A stretch of 14,934 nucleotides of DNA, taken from the NCBI GenBank assembly GCA_016650315.1, contig JAENVZ010000097.1, forward strand, positions 1 to 14,934, in the 5' to 3' direction. The notes below the pieces were generated by a model that did no database searches, was not told where the DNA came from, and worked only from the letters and a program-made list of their open reading frames with translations. A program made the translations under genes and the position numbers. This document shows, one piece after another, positions 13,045-14,934 of the stretch (positions are counted from its first letter, which is position 1; each line of letters starts with the position of its first letter). The stretch is from Alphaproteobacteria bacterium. Lineage in GTDB: Bacteria > Pseudomonadota > Alphaproteobacteria > Sphingomonadales > Sphingomonadaceae.

Positions 13045-14934
13045 TCAGCCACGCAAGGTCCCGCCCAGCTTTTCTGCTGCCTTGACGATGGCGGCGCTGA
13101 TGGCGTTCAGTTCCTCTTCGGTGAAGCTTTTTTCGCCGGGTTGCAGAGTCACTTCGATGGCCAGCGACTTCTGCCCCTCCGGTACGCCCTGCCCGGTGAA
13201 GACGTCGAACAGGCGCGCGTCGATAATGGCTTTCTTGTCGGCGTTGCGCGTCGCGCGAACAAGCTGATCGGCCTCCAGCGCGTGCGGTACAAGGAACGCG
13301 AAATCGCGCTTTACCGCTTGCAGTGCGGGCGGCGTAAAGGGTGCGCGCATGAAGCCGGTCTTGCGCTTTGCCGGAATGGCATCGAGGAAGATTTCCGCCA
13401 CCATAATACTGCCTGACAGGTCGAATTGTTTGACCATTTTTGGGTGCAGCACGCCATATTCTGCCAGCACCTTCTTTGGCCCCAGACGCAGCGTGCCCGA
13501 CTGTCCGGGGTGATAGGCGGCGCTTGCCTCTCCCATCATCTGCAGATTTTCGACAGGTGCTCCTGCGGCGGCGAGCAGGGCGATGGCCTCTGCCTTGGCG
13601 TCATATGCGTCAAAGGCGGTTGCCTTGCCCGTGGACCAGTGGCGCGGGTTCTTGTCGCCGGCAAGGACGATACCCACGGTTGCCCGTTCGTCGCTTTCGC
13701 CGTTCTGACCGGCAAAGTAGCGCCGCCCAACTTCAAACAGACCAATGGCGGATGCGCCGCGATCGGCATTGCGCCGCGTGGCGGACAGCAGGCCGGGGAG
13801 CAATGAGGGCCGCATGACCTTCATTTCCTCCGAGATCGGATTTGCGAGGGTCCAGTCGCCGCCACCGACGGAAGCGGCTTCCTTTTCGGAGATGAAGGAC
13901 CAGTTGACGGCTTCATTCAAACCACGCGCGGCAGCGGCGCGGCGGACGCGGCGTTCGACCATCTGTTCGGGCGTTGCGGTCGGCCGGGCAACGCCGGGTG
14001 CGCGGGGCAGGGGGATGGAGGGTACCTTGTCGATGCCATGGATGCGGACAACCTCCTCGACAATGTCAGCGCTGCCTTCGACGTCACGACGCCATGATGG
14101 AACGGAAATTGTCCATATATCAGAGCCTTGTACATCAAAGCCCAGCTTTTCGAGGATGGCTTTCTGTATGTCGCGGCCAACCTCGACCCCGGCGAGGGAA
14201 AGGACGGCGTCCGGGTCGAACTTGATCGTCCGTGTATTCAGTGGCGGCTCTCCCGCACGGATCGCTTCGCTGGCGGTTCCGCCGCACAGGTCCAGAACCA
14301 TCTGCGTTGCGATAGACAGGCCATCGTCCAGAAAGGCAGGATCGACGCCGCGTTCGAACCGGCTGCGCGCGTCACTGGTCAGCGCTAGCCTCTGGCCGGT
14401 CTTCGCAATGGCTTCCGGGGTGAAATAGGCGCATTCGATCAGGACTTCTCTCGTGCTGTCTTGTGCGCCGGAATGTTCGCCGCCCATGATACCGCCAATG
14501 TCGTGCACATTCTTGTCGTCGGCGATGACGGTCATGCTGTCGTCCAGCGTGTAGGTCTTGCCATTGAGCGCCAGAACCTCTTCACCGTCTTTCGCCTTGC
14601 GTGCGGCAAGGCCGCCCATGAGACTCGCCTTGTCATAGACATGCAGCGGACGCCCGAGGTCGATCATGATGTAATTGGTGATGTCCACCAGCGCCGAAAT
14701 CGGCTTTTGGCCGATGGATTTCAGGCGCTTTTGCAGCCATTCGGGTGATGAGCCGTTTGTCACGTTTTTGACCGAGCGTGCAAAGAAGGCGGGGCAGCCT
14801 TCGGGATCGTCGGTCCGCACGTTCGGGCCGTGACCGTCGCCCTTGATAGCAGGCACATTGAGCGGCTTCAGCGAGCCAAGGCCCGCCGCCGCCAGATCGC
14901 GCGCGATGCCGTACACGCCCATGCAATCCTGCCG
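13045..14934 (-). CDS. pheT: Phenylalanyl-tRNA synthetase beta subunit (5' end outside window)
   Basis: The open frame enters from the right edge (RQDCMGVYGIARDLAAAGLG, the conserved 'NRPDC.GVYGIARDL' site) and runs for 629 residues to the stop at 13045. About 160-170 N-terminal residues, including the tRNA-binding-like domain, are therefore missing. Visible domains are B3/B4 (about 50-210 of the fragment), which carries the editing site, B5 (about 215-300, ending SVPSWRRDVEGSADIVEEVV), the synthetase-like core (about 325-510) and the C-terminal ferredoxin-fold anticodon-binding domain (about 535-629: VKRDFAFLVP.. DVFTGQGVPEGQKSLAIEV). With PheS it forms the alpha2beta2 enzyme that charges tRNA-Phe. 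The ATG at 14922 is internal, not the start. Confidence 0.97.
   Translation of the reverse strand, partial: RQDCMGVYGIARDLAAAGLGSLKPLNVPAIKGDGHGPNVRTDDPEGCPAFFARSVKNVTNGSSPEWLQKRLKSIGQKPISALVDITNYIMIDLGRPLHVYDKASLMGGLAARKAKDGEEVLALNGKTYTLDDSMTVIADDKNVHDIGGIMGGEHSGAQDSTREVLIECAYFTPEAIAKTGQRLALTSDARSRFERGVDPAFLDDGLSIATQMVLDLCGGTASEAIRAGEPPLNTRTIKFDPDAVLSLAGVEVGRDIQKAILEKLGFDVQGSDIWTISVPSWRRDVEGSADIVEEVVRIHGIDKVPSIPLPRAPGVARPTATPEQMVERRVRRAAAARGLNEAVNWSFISEKEAASVGGGDWTLANPISEEMKVMRPSLLPGLLSATRRNADRGASAIGLFEVGRRYFAGQNGESDERATVGIVLAGDKNPRHWSTGKATAFDAYDAKAEAIALLAAAGAPVENLQMMGEASAAYHPGQSGTLRLGPKKVLAEYGVLHPKMVKQFDLSGSIMVAEIFLDAIPAKRKTGFMRAPFTPPALQAVKRDFAFLVPHALEADQLVRATRNADKKAIIDARLFDVFTGQGVPEGQKSLAIEVTLQPGEKSFTEEELNAISAAIVKAAEKLGGTLRG

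Noticed and set aside
11926..13416. Open frame of 496 codons on the plus strand
   Set aside because: It is antisense to the epimerase and pheT genes and crosses both palindromic repeats; its protein resembles no family and its length follows from high GC.

Overview
The window looks like chromosomal backbone of an alphaproteobacterium, most likely a member of the Sphingomonadaceae (Sphingobium/Sphingomonas type). The evidence is moderately high GC, GC-rich third codon positions, the gene order RNase D - lptC - lptA - lptB - rpoN, an alphaproteobacterial-style prfC, a double cold-shock-domain protein with a Gly/Arg-rich N-terminus, and two kinds of palindromic intergenic repeat resembling those common in sphingomonads. 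The genus is an inference.

Left part (1-3120). On the minus strand lie a UbiH/COQ6-type FAD monooxygenase and, 25 bp downstream, the start of a Cys-type glutathione peroxidase that runs off the left edge. Upstream of the monooxygenase is a small glycine-zipper lipoprotein gene that appears broken by one extra base in a GGG run. Divergent from it is a plus-strand pair: an AraC-type regulator and a small antibiotic-biosynthesis-monooxygenase-like (ABM) protein.

Middle left (3120-5082). A gene-poor, relatively AT-rich stretch holds three inverted repeats, a 27-residue predicted membrane peptide with a good ribosome binding site and its own strong terminator, and a weaker 29-codon minus-strand ORF. 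Next, on the minus strand, come the cold-shock protein with its terminator and a DUF4870-like membrane protein.

Centre (5173-10331). A plus-strand run encodes a TerC-family membrane protein, a short RNase D, LptC, LptA, LptB and sigma-54 (RpoN). The three Lpt proteins belong to the lipopolysaccharide export machine: LptB is the ATPase, LptC the membrane anchor and LptA the periplasmic bridge. lptC and lptA overlap by 4 bp. A 156-bp gap between lptA and lptB holds a possible branched RNA structure. rpoN is followed not by hpf/ptsN but, 13 bp on, by convergent prfC, with a perfect hairpin across the junction.

Right part (10345-14934). All genes are on the minus strand: pheT (N-terminus beyond the window), an aldose-1-epimerase-like protein and prfC (release factor 3). 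Each of the two gaps between them is almost filled by a different palindromic element of about 90 bp.

No CRISPR array, intact mobile element, tRNA/rRNA gene or recognisable defence system was seen. The most interesting items are the small membrane peptide unit at 3258-3394, the frameshifted lipoprotein gene, the lptA-lptB RNA structure and the two palindromic repeats.
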